Origin: Megascapheus bottae
Lineage: Eukaryota; Chordata; Mammalia; Rodentia; Geomyidae
Direction: 5' to 3'
Length of the DNA stretch: 64,000 nucleotides
Assembly: GCA_024803745.1 (NCBI GenBank)
Contig: JANJXV010000099.1
Location: 2,108,001-2,172,000 of the forward strand
The notes below the pieces were generated by a model. That model saw only the letters and a program-made list of their open reading frames with translations. It did not search any database and was not told the origin of the DNA. A program made the position numbers and the translations under genes. This document shows, one piece after another, positions 45,089 to 59,414 of this stretch (position 1 is its first letter; the number at the start of each line of letters is the position of its first letter).

Positions 45089-46330
45089 ACCAGGACTATG
45101 AGATGGAACCTGGTACTCTCTTGGTCTAATCAGACACAAGAAGAGGCCGGGATAGGCTGTGGAAAAACACAGAGAACATCTTCCCCCAGCTCATCCTGTC
45201 CTGCATGCAGGGACAGCCATGTAACTAGGGTTACGGTGAGATCATCTTCACCCCTGTGCTGCCATCTGAATTGTAGGCCTCTGTCCTGGCATGGGGTGTC
45301 CTGATGGCTGAGCAGGTGCCCTAACCCTAGATGGAGAGCAGCCACTGACTGTGGTAGCTAAGGAGAGATCTGTTCCATAGCTATCAGGCCACCCAGCATG
45401 GGAGCCATAACCACCCCCCACCCAGGTAGAGGCCAATGGTTCTCCAGGTGCTACTAACATTGCCCCACCCCTAGCTCTGGGTACACGTGACATTCCCTCC
45501 ACAAGGAGCAGGACTAAGTGAAGGATCAGGAAGCTGCCTATGGGCTTCAGATGATGGCCAGGCTGGCACTACAGATGGCCTCAATCTGTCACCACCTTCC
45601 CCTGCCTCCATCATTCCTCCATCATGCCTCTCTACCTCCCACCCATTAACCTTGGAAACCAATGAACTGGGCTCTCATCATTCCTCTCATCTCTTCACCC
45701 ACCTTGCCCTGCGTCCATCCCTCTGTCACATCCACCCCACACACATCCCACCACCAGCCACCCTCTAGCTTATGAGGATCTCAGAGGAAGCTCTTCGTGA
45801 AGGGCTTGTGACCACAAAACAGTTACTATCACCCGCTCCGGCCTGATCCACCACAGAATAAGAACAGCCAAGCAGGCACACACTGCAGCAGAGTTGCTCT
45901 GCTGCCACTCTGATTTCTTCATGGCCAGGACTTGGCTCTCCTCAGCCTCTCAGCTCAGTTACCAGAACATTGTGCTTTCACAGAGCCATGGCTTCCAGTC
46001 TCCATGGACATAATGACATCAAGGTGATGCCAACTTCCCCATCTCTATATACTTCTAACTATGGGATGGGAGCTGAGGTTCTCTTCTGTCACTCCATCCG
46101 CTAAGAGGCTCATGCAGATTTGTATCCTTTGCTCATCATGGTGACTCTTTGGTTAACAAGTCACTGCTGGGCTTCCAGTTCACCACATATAGAACCCATA
46201 CTCCAACACTTTTCTTAGAAGGACTGATGACTTTTAAATATTCTCTAGTTTTAAATTTCTAGTTCCTTCTCTCTTTCATTTATATATTTCCCTTCCTCAC
46301 ATCCTTCTCTTTTTTACCTTCCTTCTTTCA
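45089..46330. other. GC-richer stretch without a recognised gene
   Basis: Open frames on both strands around 45,130-45,770 are Pro/Ser/His-rich and look like a by-product of CCA/CCT-rich composition. No domain, splice pattern or repeat family is recognised. Confidence 0.45.
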
Positions 46331-46545
46331 TTCCTGGCCTTGAACTCAAAACCTGGAGCTTTTTCTTAGCTTTTCTTTGCTCAAGGTAGCACTCTAGCTC
46401 TTGAGCCACAGCTCTACTTCAATCTTTGTTCTTGCTCTAAACTGGGAGTATGAGTCTCATGCATTTTTCCCTTTGCTGGGTTGGTTTTAAACCACAATAC
46501 TAAGATCAGGATCCTGAATATGCCTCGGATTACAGGTATTATCTA
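46331..46545 (-). repeat. Composite SINE, antisense, diverged
   Basis: tcctggccttgaactcaaaa, agctcttgagccacagctct, gcctcggattacagg. Confidence 0.7.
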
Positions 46546-47484
46546 ATCAAAACAAATTCCTGATTTCTTTTTTAGACATAATTAGTTCTTTCAGGTGAGC
46601 CACCAGCCACTCATGCAAGAGCATTGCAGGATCCCAGCATTCATCTTGTCTCCCGTCTTATTCCATCCATCTCACAATGGTCATCTAAAACACCCTGCTG
46701 CATGCTTGAAGTCGCAAGGAACGTTCTCAACGCCATGAGAAGCCCCCTTAAGCTCTGCCTCAGACATGCCCAGCCCCCATCCCACTTCCACATGAGCATT
46801 TGATTAGGAGAAATTTCCTGAGTACATCATCATTTTTCCTCACCATTCAAATTTCATCTTTGGAGTCATTTCTCCCAGACAAAGAGGAACATGATCCATG
46901 GTTTGATAGCAGCTCCAGCTTCATAGTCCCAGCCACCAACACCCCCCCCATTACCCTGCCAGACACCTGAATTCAAGAACAATGTTTTCACTACCCCTGA
47001 CTCTTATCAAATGTTTTAACTTATACAGTGCATTAAAATAATTTTACTAAATGGAATAAACACATGGCATTAAGCTTCAGAATCTTTGCACCTGAACTTT
47101 TAGTGAATAACAGACACACCAGCATTTCTGTAGCCAACAGAAATCTTAGCTTTGAGATTTCAGCATTCCTGGTATCCAAGTTTGGATGTGCTAACACTGC
47201 CCTTAATGAGGCACTTCAACCACACAATCCCACAACAATCAATGTCATTTGACATTCACTGGTAGGTGGTGCTAGGAAAAAGACTGATGTGCCAACTCCA
47301 TCCTGGCTTGACCTATGCCATCTTCAAACCTGGAGCAAGTGGGGCTCCTCTCTCCATGACATCTTTTGTCTACTACCCCAGGAGGACCTTTACCTTGAGT
47401 CAAAATTATGAAGACTATCTCTACCAGCAAAGATTCCAGTGAGATGTGCCTACATGGATAAAGCTAAAATCTCACTAAAGTGAG
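46546..47484. other. No recognisable feature
   Basis: Unique-looking sequence. A short open plus-strand frame at 47,064-47,252 has no recognisable domain. Confidence 0.5.
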
Positions 47485-47708
47485 GTTGTTGGCAGTGCTG
47501 GAGCCTGAACTCAGGGCCTGGGCACTAAGCATTTGTACTCAAGACTAGCCCTTTACCACTTGAGCCCAAACTCCATTCCCAGCTGTTTTTATTTTTGGTA
47601 GTAAGAATCTATCAGACTTTCCTGTTCTAGGTGACTTGGAACTTCCATAGTCAGATCTCAGCCTCCTGACCAGCCTGGATTAAAAGTGTGGATCAGCCAT
47701 GCGCCACA
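47485..47708 (-). repeat. Composite SINE, antisense
   Basis: ggagcctgaactcagggcct, taccacttgagcccaaactc, tctcagcctcctgaccagcc. Confidence 0.75.
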
Positions 47709-47803
47709 CCTGAGGACTTCTGCCAGCACATTTTTTCCCAAAAATTGGAAGAGGAAGATGAGGGAGGATTGGGCTCATGCTGACCTGCATATGAAGGAGA
47801 GCA

Positions 47804-48016
47804 TCAGCCCGTGACATTCATTCCCTGTTGTAGGCTGCTGGAGAAAAGGTAGCAAATAGGCACAGGCTGGCAGCAGATGCCACAGAACAACTTGTGACCA
47901 AGACTCCCAGAGCAGACCTCAGAATCGATGACAGAGTTGGATCTATCCAGTAACAGAGGCAGTGGTGACACCTGAAACTGCGCGTTTGAGCCTTTGCTGC
48001 TAGTAAACAGGGCCAC
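47804..48016 (-). other. Exon-like open stretch, unidentified
   Basis: A 70-codon minus-strand frame with Cys-rich segment KLFCGICCQPVPICYLFSS. It lies in non-repetitive DNA with no clear splice partner. I do not recognise it and it may be chance. Confidence 0.22.
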
Positions 48017-48090
48017 CTATGTCTCAATGAGAAAGGTGAGATTTTGGTGGAGAAGCTGAGTTTAAACATTATGTATCATGCAAGAAGACA

Positions 48091-48945
48091 GACTATAAGG
48101 GGTCTTTTATTATTCCAAGTGAAATTTTGGATTTCCTCTTCTGTTTCTTTAAAGAATGACATTGGGATATTGATTGAAGATTGCCATTTTTACAATATTA
48201 CTCCTTCCAAACCAGGAGCATAGGTTTTTGCATTTCCTCAGTTCTGCATTAATTTCCTTCTCCAGGGTTTATAGTTCCATCAAAAAGGTGCTTTACATTC
48301 TAAGTTAATTCCTAGGTATTTTATTTTCTTTGATAGCAAAATGAGTTGCTATCCTGATTCTTGCCTCATTCCTCTCGTTTCTTGGCATATAAGAAGGCAG
48401 TTGACATTGAAGGTTAATTTTATACCCTGCTACCTTACCAAAGTTTTATATCAGCTCAAGCAGCTTCGGAGTAGAGAATATAGGGTTCTTTAAATACAGA
48501 ATCATGTCATCTGTAAGGAGAGAAAGTTTCAGTTCCTCTTTCCCTTTTCCTCCTCACTCCAGTTAGAATGGCCAAGATCCAGAAATCTAATAACTTATGC
48601 TGGAGGGGATGTGGACAGGAGGGATCACTACTACACTGTGGTGGGATTGCAAACTTGTTCAACCACTATTGAATGCACTATGGCAGTATCCCAAAAAGAC
48701 TAAACATAGAGCTCCCCTGTGATCCAGCAATTTCACTACTTGCCAATCGTCCAGATAGGACATACTAAATTCAGTAGAACAATAACATTTATCACAGCAC
48801 TATTTACTGTAGCAAAGGTATGGAACCAACCCAGATGCCCGTCAGTTGATGAGTAGATCAAATATGGTATTTTTACACAATGGAATTCTGTGCTTCTGTC
48901 AGAAAGAATGACATAGACGAATTTGTAAGGAAATAGAAAGACTGT
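48091..48945. mobile_element. L1 fragment with 5' inversion
   Basis: 48,091-48,542 is antisense L1 ORF2 (equivalent to about 3640-4130 in array unit 1: ggggtcttttattattcca to atcatgtcatctg). 48,543-48,945 is sense ORF2 from further downstream in the element (equivalent to about 2860-2450: ccagttagaatggccaagat, ccagatgcccgtcagttgat). Opposed halves with the 5' part inverted and some sequence lost between are the pattern of twin priming. The 3' UTR and poly-A are missing. Confidence 0.82.
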
Positions 48946-48964
48946 AAAGTTTAGAAATTAGTTT

Positions 48965-49065
48965 CTGTCTCCTTCTCTCTCTCCTTCTGTATCTCTGTAA
49001 AATTTAGAAGTTCCTGTTTCTCTCTCTTTTCTCTCTTTCTATCTCTCTTTCTGTCTCTCTCTTTT

Positions 49066-49164
<99 letters not shown>

Positions 49165-49183
49165 ACCTCTCTCTCTCTCTCCA
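48965..49183. repeat. (CT)n microsatellite
   Basis: About 200 bp of CT-rich repeats with occasional CTGT, starting where the L1 fragment ends. The Ser/Leu and Glu/Arg open frames over it are artefacts. Confidence 0.95.
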
Positions 49184-49352
49184 ATCCTTAGGCTTGAATT
49201 CAGGGCCTGAGCTACTTTTGCTCAAGGTTAGCACTCTACCATTTGAACCACAGTGCTGCTTCTGGCTTGCTCTTTTCACGTAGTATTGAGGAATCTAACC
49301 CAGGCCTTCATCCCTGATAGGTTAGCACTCTACCACTAAGCCACACAGTCAG
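49184..49352 (-). repeat. ID-type SINE, antisense
   Basis: aggcttgaattcagggcctg, accatttgaaccacagtgct, gttagcactctaccactaag. Confidence 0.8.
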
Positions 49353-49489
49353 CTTTTAGAGGTTTCTGACAAAGGTTTTCCTACATGCTATCATTTCTTC
49401 TGTGAGTGCTCTTAATGCTTGCTGAAGGTTGACTTTGTTTAGGAGACTTACCCTAATGCTCCCATATACAGAGATTCTATATATAGCTA

Positions 49490-51575
<2,086 letters not shown>

Positions 51576-51589
51576 CTAAAATGAGTCAT

Positions 51590-52817
51590 AGAAAAAAAGA
51601 CACAAACATACATGAGATACAAATATTCCTTACTGTAAAGGTAATGACTTTACTTTCCCATCCTAAGTGTTAGATATTTTAAAATATAAAAGTGGAAATT
51701 GATTTGTGAGAAATATATGCTTTTCTCCCTAACATATTAAGAAAATGATATTTTACAATGACCAATAATGTTTTTCTGTGTTTTAGTTCTCTTTTTATAT
51801 CACAGGAAATATTTATTGAAATTACCCATCTATGTATTGCTACAGTTTTAAGCTGAGTACTACCTATAATATACCTGCAGCTGTTTTTTTTTCAAATACT
51901 GTTTTGTTTATACATTGAGGAATAGCTGCCTTTCTTTTATTTTTGAGAAATAATCTAATCTAAATACTGTGCTGTTTTGCATCTTTTTAAAACTTTCTTT
52001 TCTTTTCTTTTCTTTTTTTTTGTAGTTCATAGGCCTCGGCCCTGTCCCTGAACACTTCAGCAGAAGACTATAACCCCTATCCTTGAGCTACAGCCCCACA
52101 TACACTTTTCTAGAGTTAACTACAGATAAGAGTCTCAGGTCCTGAGTAGCAGATAGGATTACCTTAGCCAGTTTCAATGCTGTTTGCTTATTAACCATTA
52201 AGTGAGGAACACGAATTTTTTCTAGATTCAGCGGCCACAAGTTTGGTTTATATGTCTGTTTGCCTTTGATCAAAGCAAGAACGATTCTTGAGAGTCAGGA
52301 CTTACACCTATATCCCTTCAGTTACAACTTCTCACTAAAGTCTCAATTTAGGTATTTGTGGGAATTTTGAAATTTGTTTTCCATTTGAAGTCTTATAAAA
52401 ATTCCTTTTCTAACACTCCTGTCCCTCAGAACCATGGAAGACCAGAAAATCCCCAGCTCATTGTCTAGTTAATTTTCTTATGTTGATTGAAACTTTGTTG
52501 TTTTTTTTTCCTTCCATTCCTGGGTTTGAACTTAGGACCTAACCACTGTCCTTGGGTTTTCTCAAGACTGGTACCCTACCAATGAAGTCATTACTTCTGG
52601 CTTTTTCTATGTATGTGGTAATAAGGAATCAAACCTGTGTCTTTGTGCATGCTAGGCAAGCACTCTACCTCTAGGCTCAATTTCTGGTGGAAAGATCTGG
52701 TTCTGAATACCAGTCTCTTCCTACCAGCATAAAGATATTATCCTTATCAGAGAATAATGCCCTGACTTATTCCTTGTTTGCTCAATCATTTATAGGCTTA
52801 GTTTTAAACAAATGAAA

Positions 52818-52867
<50 letters not shown>

Positions 52868-53510
52868 GTTTTGTGGTCATGGGACTTGAATTCTAGACCT
52901 GGCTGTTCTTCCGGAGCTCTTCAGCTCAAGGCTACTGCCCTATGTCTTTAGCCTCAACCCCACTTCTCATTTTCTATTGGTTCATTGGAGAGAAGAGTCT
53001 AAGGTGTTTTTGTGATAGGTCAGTCTTTGAACCTTGATCCTCAGATCTCAGCCTCCTAAGTAGCTAGGATTACAGGCATGAGACACGGGCTCATGGCTTT
53101 CTCATTTTATTTTGTTTCACAGTGATTTCTACAGAGAAATCTAACTTTAACTCTACTGCCACATAGAATTCATCATATCACCCTATGAATCTTGGTGCCG
53201 GGGGTTTGGGCTAGCATGCACAAAGACCTGGTTCAGTTCCTTGGTACTACATACAAAGAAAAAGCCAGAAGTGGTGCTATGACTCAAGAAGTAGAGAGCC
53301 AGCCTTGAGAAAACCCAAGGACCATGCTCAGTCCCTGAGACCAAGCATAGGCTTGGGAAAAGAAAATGATTCTTGATTCATTCACAAAGAATTCCATAGG
53401 TTCCACACAGGATTTAGGGTAACAAAGAATATTATTGCTCAGTACATCACAACATGAACTTACCAATGGGGCTCAGGCTCCAACATCAATATGAAGATGC
53501 ATTCACTCAC
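51590..53510. repeat. Intronic SINEs and (TTTC)n tract
   Basis: Intron between KRAB-B and the finger exon: antisense SINE pieces at 52,020-52,150 and 52,515-52,682 (caagcactctacctctagg), a (TTTC)n microsatellite at 52,822-52,866, an antisense composite at 52,868-53,094 and a sense ID SINE at 53,194-53,368. The rest is unremarkable. Confidence 0.75.
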
Positions 53511-53600
53511 CTGTGATATTCTTGTCAGAGGAATTTCCTATCGAGAGTTCTGCACAGTGCTCTAGCTTGTCAATTAATACAGGTTTGGGAACACAGGGCC
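53511..53600 (-). pseudogene. KRAB-B type exon
   Basis: Acceptor tttctaatttacag, 90 bp encoding KPVLIDKLEHCAELSIGNS, and donor GTGAGTG. The KPxLIxKLE core is that of a KRAB-B/b box. Frame continuity with the A exon (split Gly codon) and with the next exon (split Asp codon) supports one transcript. Confidence 0.8.
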
Positions 53601-53759
53601 CTGTAAATTAGAAACAGTAGAGAATTATTGCTTATGCTGTGTCATCATTGTTTAAGTTCGCAGACATCCTACTCACATGTTATGTATTAAATCTTTTTTC
53701 TCATTTCTCACTGGCTCCATGGTTGACTTTTCCCCAGCTCTGGATTCATTTTGTATGGC

Positions 53760-54020
53760 ATAAACTTAGCTATTTTGCTCAAGGCTAGAAAAATACCAGT
53801 TTGATTCCCAGCTCCACTTACATGCATAGGTCTTCATGCATGCTAGGCAAGCACTCAACAACAAAGTCAAACTCTTGACACTCCACTAACATTTTTGAGG
53901 GGTTACTTGGAGTTATAGAGTTTCATGGCAATTTTTATGCCATTGCTGGCTTCAAATTAGAATTCTTAGATTTCTTCCTCCTGAATATTTTAAGATTACA
54001 GGCATGAAACATTGCACCTA
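53760..54020 (-). repeat. Degraded antisense SINE in the KRAB intron
   Basis: tttgctcaaggctagaaaaa, ttcatgcatgctaggcaagc, tcctcctgaatattttaag. Several partial copies are run together. Confidence 0.6.
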
Positions 54021-54276
54021 GTGCCAGGTTTCTATTATAAACTCACTTTTTAGTGATTTGTAGATCCTATTTCCAATAATGATATATATTCTATTCTGGA
54101 TGGTTTATCCACTTACAATTACTGTGTAAGTTTGGAATGTCATCTCCATTAGAGGAAACATAATTTAGAACTGTTGTCAAAGTATCCTGAAGGTATCCTG
54201 AAGAATGAGTACAAAATTACCTTAGGTTTTCTTTAGAAAGTAATGATACTTCTCAGGGCCTGGAATCTTTCATTTA

Positions 54277-54516
<240 letters not shown>

Positions 54517-54599
54517 TTAGCATTGAGTTATAAACACACAATGTCTGGAATTTTATTCTTTTTTTGTTGGAATTGTATTCCTTTACTTAAATGTTTAGA

Positions 54600-54800
54600 C
54601 TTACATGAAATATTGACCTGAAAAGCTTAGGGATGGTGCCTAGGCCCAGAGTTCAAGTCCCAAGACCCACAAAAAAATAACAAGGCAAGCCAGGTGTTGG
54701 TGGCTCACGCCTGTCATGCTAGCTACTCAGGAGACTGAGATCTGAGGACCATGGTTCAAAGCCAGCCTGGCACAAAATTCCATGACACTCCTTTCCAATT
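54600..54800 (+). repeat. ID half and 7SL-like SINE, sense
   Basis: ID half at 54,625-54,672, then a well-preserved 7SL-like element at 54,685-54,795: gccaggtgttggtggctcac, gctactcaggagactgagat. Confidence 0.85.
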
Positions 54801-55054
54801 ACCCACCATAAAATGTTTAATGGCTTGTGGCATATCATGGGAGAGCAATTGTGGTATCGACAAAAATAAGTCGAGGGAGTAGATTTAGGTTATAAATGGA
54901 ATTATTCCATTGAAAAGGAACTACATTATATGATGACATATGCTGGTACTGTGAGAATATTGCAAAATCTTAGGGTATCAAGTAATAATACTATGAAGTA
55001 CACCCAGAATGTTAATGTTCTATGTCTGGCATAATAATCACTTGGGGAAGAAAT

Positions 55055-55303
55055 TTTTTTTCTTTTTTTTGGCTGGGGGATTTGTAAGGCTTGAACTCTG
55101 GGCCTGGGCACTGTTCCTGAGCTCTTCAACTCAAGGCTATCACCCTACCGATGAAGCCACAGTGCCATTTCCCATATTCTAGTGGTTAACTGTAGATGAG
55201 AGTCTCATAGACTTTCTAATGCGCAGGCTGGCTGAACCAAATCTTTAGATATCAGCCTGATATCTGAGTAGCTAGGATTACAGGTAGAAGTCACTGCACC
55301 TGG
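55055..55303 (-). repeat. Composite SINE, antisense
   Basis: aggcttgaactctgggcctg, gatgaagccacagtgccatt, gtagctaggattacagg. Confidence 0.85.
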
Positions 55304-55409
55304 CAAGAAATTTATTTCTTGCTGTTTTATACTACAAATTTACTGTATGTTTTACTTTTTCAAAAAGACTGAGGATGACCTTTGTTCTGTATATAATGGG
55401 AAGAGGGGT

Positions 55410-56275
55410 AGGGAGCTGTGAGCAGAAGAACTGAGGGGCAATACTCAGGGTAGGATAATAGCCTTAAACTAAAGAGCTCACGGCCCAAGATTCAAGCCCC
55501 ATGATTTTCCCCACTACCCCACAAAAAAAGGGAAAAAAATTGGAGATTGGAGATCATTTTCTAAAAAGAATATATAGAAAGAGAAGTTCAAAATGTAGAA
55601 AGAAGTTCAATATTAACAGTCATGAGAAAAATTAAAATTACAATGAAATCATTACTTTAAATATGTTAATATAAATATAGTTTTAAACAAAAAGATCCAC
55701 ATACACACACACACACAAACACACACACTCACACGCATACAATAAAACAACTTTCAAAGTCTATTACTGGGAAGGTAGTGAGAAGAAGTAGAACTTTGGA
55801 ATAGTTCTGTAAGGAATATAAAGCAATCAAAAATTGCGTGGAGAGTGCTAAAAAGGTGCTAAATATAGAAGTACATAGAAATATGGTCCAACACTTCTAT
55901 TTCTAGATTTGTACCTAATGGAAGAGAAAGCAGAGACTAGAACAAATATGTGGAGAATCCATTCACAAGTATTAATAATAATCAAAATATAGAAATATGC
56001 AAAACAATGCATTGAAAAGGAAGAACATTTTACTATATTTTACAGATGAATCTTGATTACAGTAAACTAAAAATACAGCAGTCATAAAGGAAGAGCTAGG
56101 GTATGTTTTCCCTTCCAGAGCTTCCAAGGATCAACAAACCCTTAGAGCCAAAAAGCACGATGGTTCCAGAGAATGGAGTAGAGAGGAACAGGAGCTGAAT
56201 GTTTAATGATTATACATGGAAGATGAAAATTGCTCTAGATGGATAGAATGAAGAGAGAACTGTACCCTAAAGAAT
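55410..56275. other. Mostly unique DNA with small repeats
   Basis: An ID half at about 55,435-55,505, an imperfect (CA)n tract at 55,700-55,735, and an old L1 ORF2-like sense scrap around 55,760-56,260 (ggaatataaagcaatcaaaa, atatgtggagaatccattca) that is too diverged to assign. No gene is supported. Confidence 0.5.
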
Positions 56276-56279
56276 GGTT

Positions 56280-56822
56280 ATGTAGCCAGACAGGATGGGA
56301 CACACCTATACTCCCTGATCTTGGGAAACTCAAGAAGGATTTCTAGCCATCCTAGATGCATGGAAAGATCTATCATAAAAACTAATGTGGAGGGGCTGGG
56401 AGTTTGGCATAGTTGTAGAGTGCTTGTATGAAGACGAAGGTTCAATTCCGCAGTACCACATACACAGAAAAAACCAGAAGTAGTGCTGTGGCTCAAGTAG
56501 AAGATCACTAGGCTTGAGGAAAGCTGAAGGACAGTGCTCAGACCGAGTTCCAGCCAAAGGGCTTGTTTAAAAAAACACAGAAAGCTGAGCATGATGGGGT
56601 GGTGGCTCACTTCTATAATCCTAGCTACTCAGGAGGCTGAGATCTGAGGTTCAAGGTTTAAAGCCATCCTGGCACAAAAAGACCTGAGACTCTTATCTCC
56701 AATTTACCTTTAGAAAATGGGAAGTGGGGCTTGGCTCCAGGGTAAGGTGGTAGCCTGGAGCTGAAGAGCTCAGGGATAGTGCCCAAGCTGAGTTCAAGAT
56801 CTATGACCCACCAAAAAAAAAG
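56280..56822 (+). repeat. Cluster of sense 7SL-like and ID SINEs
   Basis: A 7SL-like scrap at 56,283-56,345, an ID dimer at 56,392-56,575 (gcatagttgtagagtgcttg) and a composite at 56,585-56,820 (taatcctagctactcaggag, then ID tail with A-rich end). Confidence 0.82.
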
Positions 56823-57274
56823 AAAAAACAAAAAATAATATGGAAAAATTTGGATTCTATGAATTTTATCAGGCATATAAATGTCTTTTTTTGCTGTTGA
56901 AATAACAAATTGTATGGAAACATTTTAAAAGTTTTTACCTAGAAATGTACACCACAAATGGAATTAATAACAAACACAAAATATGCAAAAGATACAAATT
57001 ATCACAATATGGGTATCCTGCTTTTGTATCTTTTCACTGACTCCTGTTCAAATGAGTCACATATTGTGAATTATTTCTCCCAGTCGATATATGCCACACA
57101 TGTTAGCTTGTACTGAACTTCTTGAAATCAAAAGCAAATACTAAGCAAATGTGTGTTAGATTTTGTCAACAGTGATATTTCAAATATAAATCCCTACTCA
57201 TTGCATTATTTAATATCAATGCCGGAATCTAACTTACACTGGCAGAATCTTCAATCTTTTCAGAATCTTCAAAA
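56823..57274. other. No recognisable feature
   Basis: AT-rich sequence up to the abrupt start of L1 similarity at about 57,275. Confidence 0.55.
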
Positions 57275-57622
57275 GGGTGTGTAAATATTTAGGATCGTTA
57301 TGTCTTCCTGGAGGAGAGATCCCTTTAGTAGTATGTAGTAACCTTCTTTGTCTTTTCATACTATTTTTAGTTTGAAGTCTATTGTATCTGATATGAGGAT
57401 GGCAACTCCAGCCTGTGTATGGGGGCAGTTAGCTTGATAGAGTTTATTCCAACCTCTCACTCTCAGAAGATGATTGTTTTGGGTAAGATGTGTCTCCTGA
57501 AGACAGCAGAACGATGGCTCTTGCTTTTTGATCCAACTAGACAGCCTATGCCGTTTAATTGGAGAGTTAAGTCCATTGATATTGAGAGTTAGGATTGAGA
57601 GATATTTATTAGTTCCTACCAT
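57275..57622 (-). pseudogene. L1 ORF2 N-terminal endonuclease fragment
   Basis: In this copy the endonuclease N terminus is in the correct frame: [20 protein letters not shown] with the catalytic Asn (LNINGLNSP), then QETHL with the catalytic Glu, then GVAILISDTIDFKLK. Array copies read this region out of frame. The coding region is cut at 57,275. Confidence 0.88.
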
Positions 57623-57853
57623 TTTTAAAAGCTTTTAGTAGGGCCTGTGTCTTGACAGTTCTTGTGGTCCTTAGATGGTATGCTGTTTAGGTGCCATTTC
57701 TTTCCCTATATTGCATTTATCTTGGTTTTCTATGTATAGAGCATCTTTGAGAATTCTCTGTAGTGTTGGTTTTGTTTCGACATATTGTTGCAGCTTTTCC
57801 CTGGAATGGAATGTTTTTATTGTTCCCTCAGTTATGAATGAGAACTTAGCTGG

Positions 57854-58854
57854 CTACAGTATTCTTGGTTGGTAGTTATTTGATATAAGGGCATGACATA
57901 TATGCTTCAAGTCACTTCGTGCTTGCATGGTCTCTGCTGAGAAATCTGGGGTTATTCTGATTGGTTTGCCTTTGTAGGTTACTGATCCCTTTTCCCTGGC
58001 TGCCTTTAGGATCTTTCCTTTCGTTTCTATTGATCCAGTTCGGATCACAATGTGGCGGTGGGATGTTCTTTTCTGGTCAGGTCTGTTTGGGGTTCTAAAA
58101 GCTTCTCGTATGTGGATGGGCCTGCCCTTCTGGATATTTGGGAAATTCTCTGAGATGATTCCCTGAAGTATATTTCCAATACCATTGACCTCTTTCTCCA
58201 CGCCCTCCTCCATACCAACTAGCCTTAAATTAGGCTTCCTAATTGTATCTTGGACCTCCTGAAGCGCTCTCTCATATTTCCTAGATTTGGATTGACTCAT
58301 TTTCTGTTCTTTATAATACCTAAATTATCTTCAGCCATGGAAATTCTCTCCTCTGCAATGTCTAACCTGCTATCAAAGCTATCTACTTTATTTTTCATCT
58401 CCCTTGCTTCTAATTGCTCACATTTGATGCCTTGCATCCCTTGTTTTAGATCATGTATGGATTTCTTTATCTCCTTGATTTCCTTTTGAGTGGTTAGCTC
58501 AGTAGCTTTATTTTCTTTGGACATTTGCTGGAGTTTGGTCACGTTTTTATTTGTGGATTCTTTAAATTCATCCATCTTTCTTTGAAAAACCTTTATTATG
58601 GCCTCCTTTATGGCTTCTCCTTTTTCACTTAAAACCTTGTTTTTGCTTTCCTCTTGTTCAGGTATGGCTTCCTCCATTATCTCTTTCTTTATATTTTCAC
58701 ATTTTTCATTAATGATGTTTATCAATTGCATTTGTGTAGCAATTGGAAGACTCTCTTCTAGGTTTGCCAGTGACTGTTCCATTGTCTGTTTACATTGGGT
58801 GGGGGATGTTGTTTCTTGATTTGACATTTTTCTTGAGTTTCTTGATCTGCCCAT
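57854..58854 (-). pseudogene. L1 ORF1, frameshifted (distal copy)
   Basis: Two frames, 58854-58297 and 58300-57854, with the ATGA overlap found in the array. Several residue differences from the array copies (MGRSRN, IKCEQLEA, VGMEEG, RTGSIE) show it diverged earlier, yet it has the same lesion. Confidence 0.87.
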
Positions 58855-59414
58855 TTGAAAATGGGAGCAAGATTACTACTAAATACGATTATAGTTTTTC
58901 AGATATAACCAACCTAGACCTCTGTAGCTGGCAGACACTAGATGTTCACAAGTTTTGATTGGTATTATCACTCTTTCTTTTTGTGCACTTACAGACCAGC
59001 CTAATACAACCACTGATAAGCGATTTATACCCAAAACAATAAGCCTCTCAATCCAATCTCTATTGTCTTTAAGTCCCTCTGAGCCTAGAGAATAATTAAC
59101 CACCTACATATACAATATTGCTCAACAGCCATCAAGTGTAGATCCGTGAAGTATAAGGGTTGAAAGACGAGCAGAGGTCCAGAGATAGAAAAAAAGAATG
59201 AGAGAGGTCAGGGGAGGTGCAAGAGGATTAACGTAGGAGTGTAAGAATATTGTAGTAATGAAGAAAAATTATAGCATAAGTATAACTGACATAAGTTGGT
59301 AAGTAGGTAGCATATTTGAGTACAAAGTTTGGAAAGTATTAGAATAAAACTTATGTGTTGCTGCACGACTAGCTGTTAGCCCAACCAGTGGCCTCACAGT
59401 GGACCATGGGATGG

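Larger units (their letters stand above)
57275..59414 (-). mobile_element. L1 5' half, truncated at its 3' side
   Basis: 5' UTR (59,414-58,855), ORF1 (58,854-57,854) and the first part of ORF2 (57,622-57,275). The element stops abruptly inside the endonuclease domain at gggtgtgtaaatatttagg. L1 insertions are normally cut at the 5' end, so loss of the 3' two thirds points to a deletion or recombination breakpoint. Confidence 0.9.

Noticed and set aside
45487..45768. Plus-strand 93-codon Pro/Ser-rich frame
   Set aside because: Composition-driven in a CCA/CCT-rich stretch. It overlaps open frames on the other strand and shows no splice or domain evidence.
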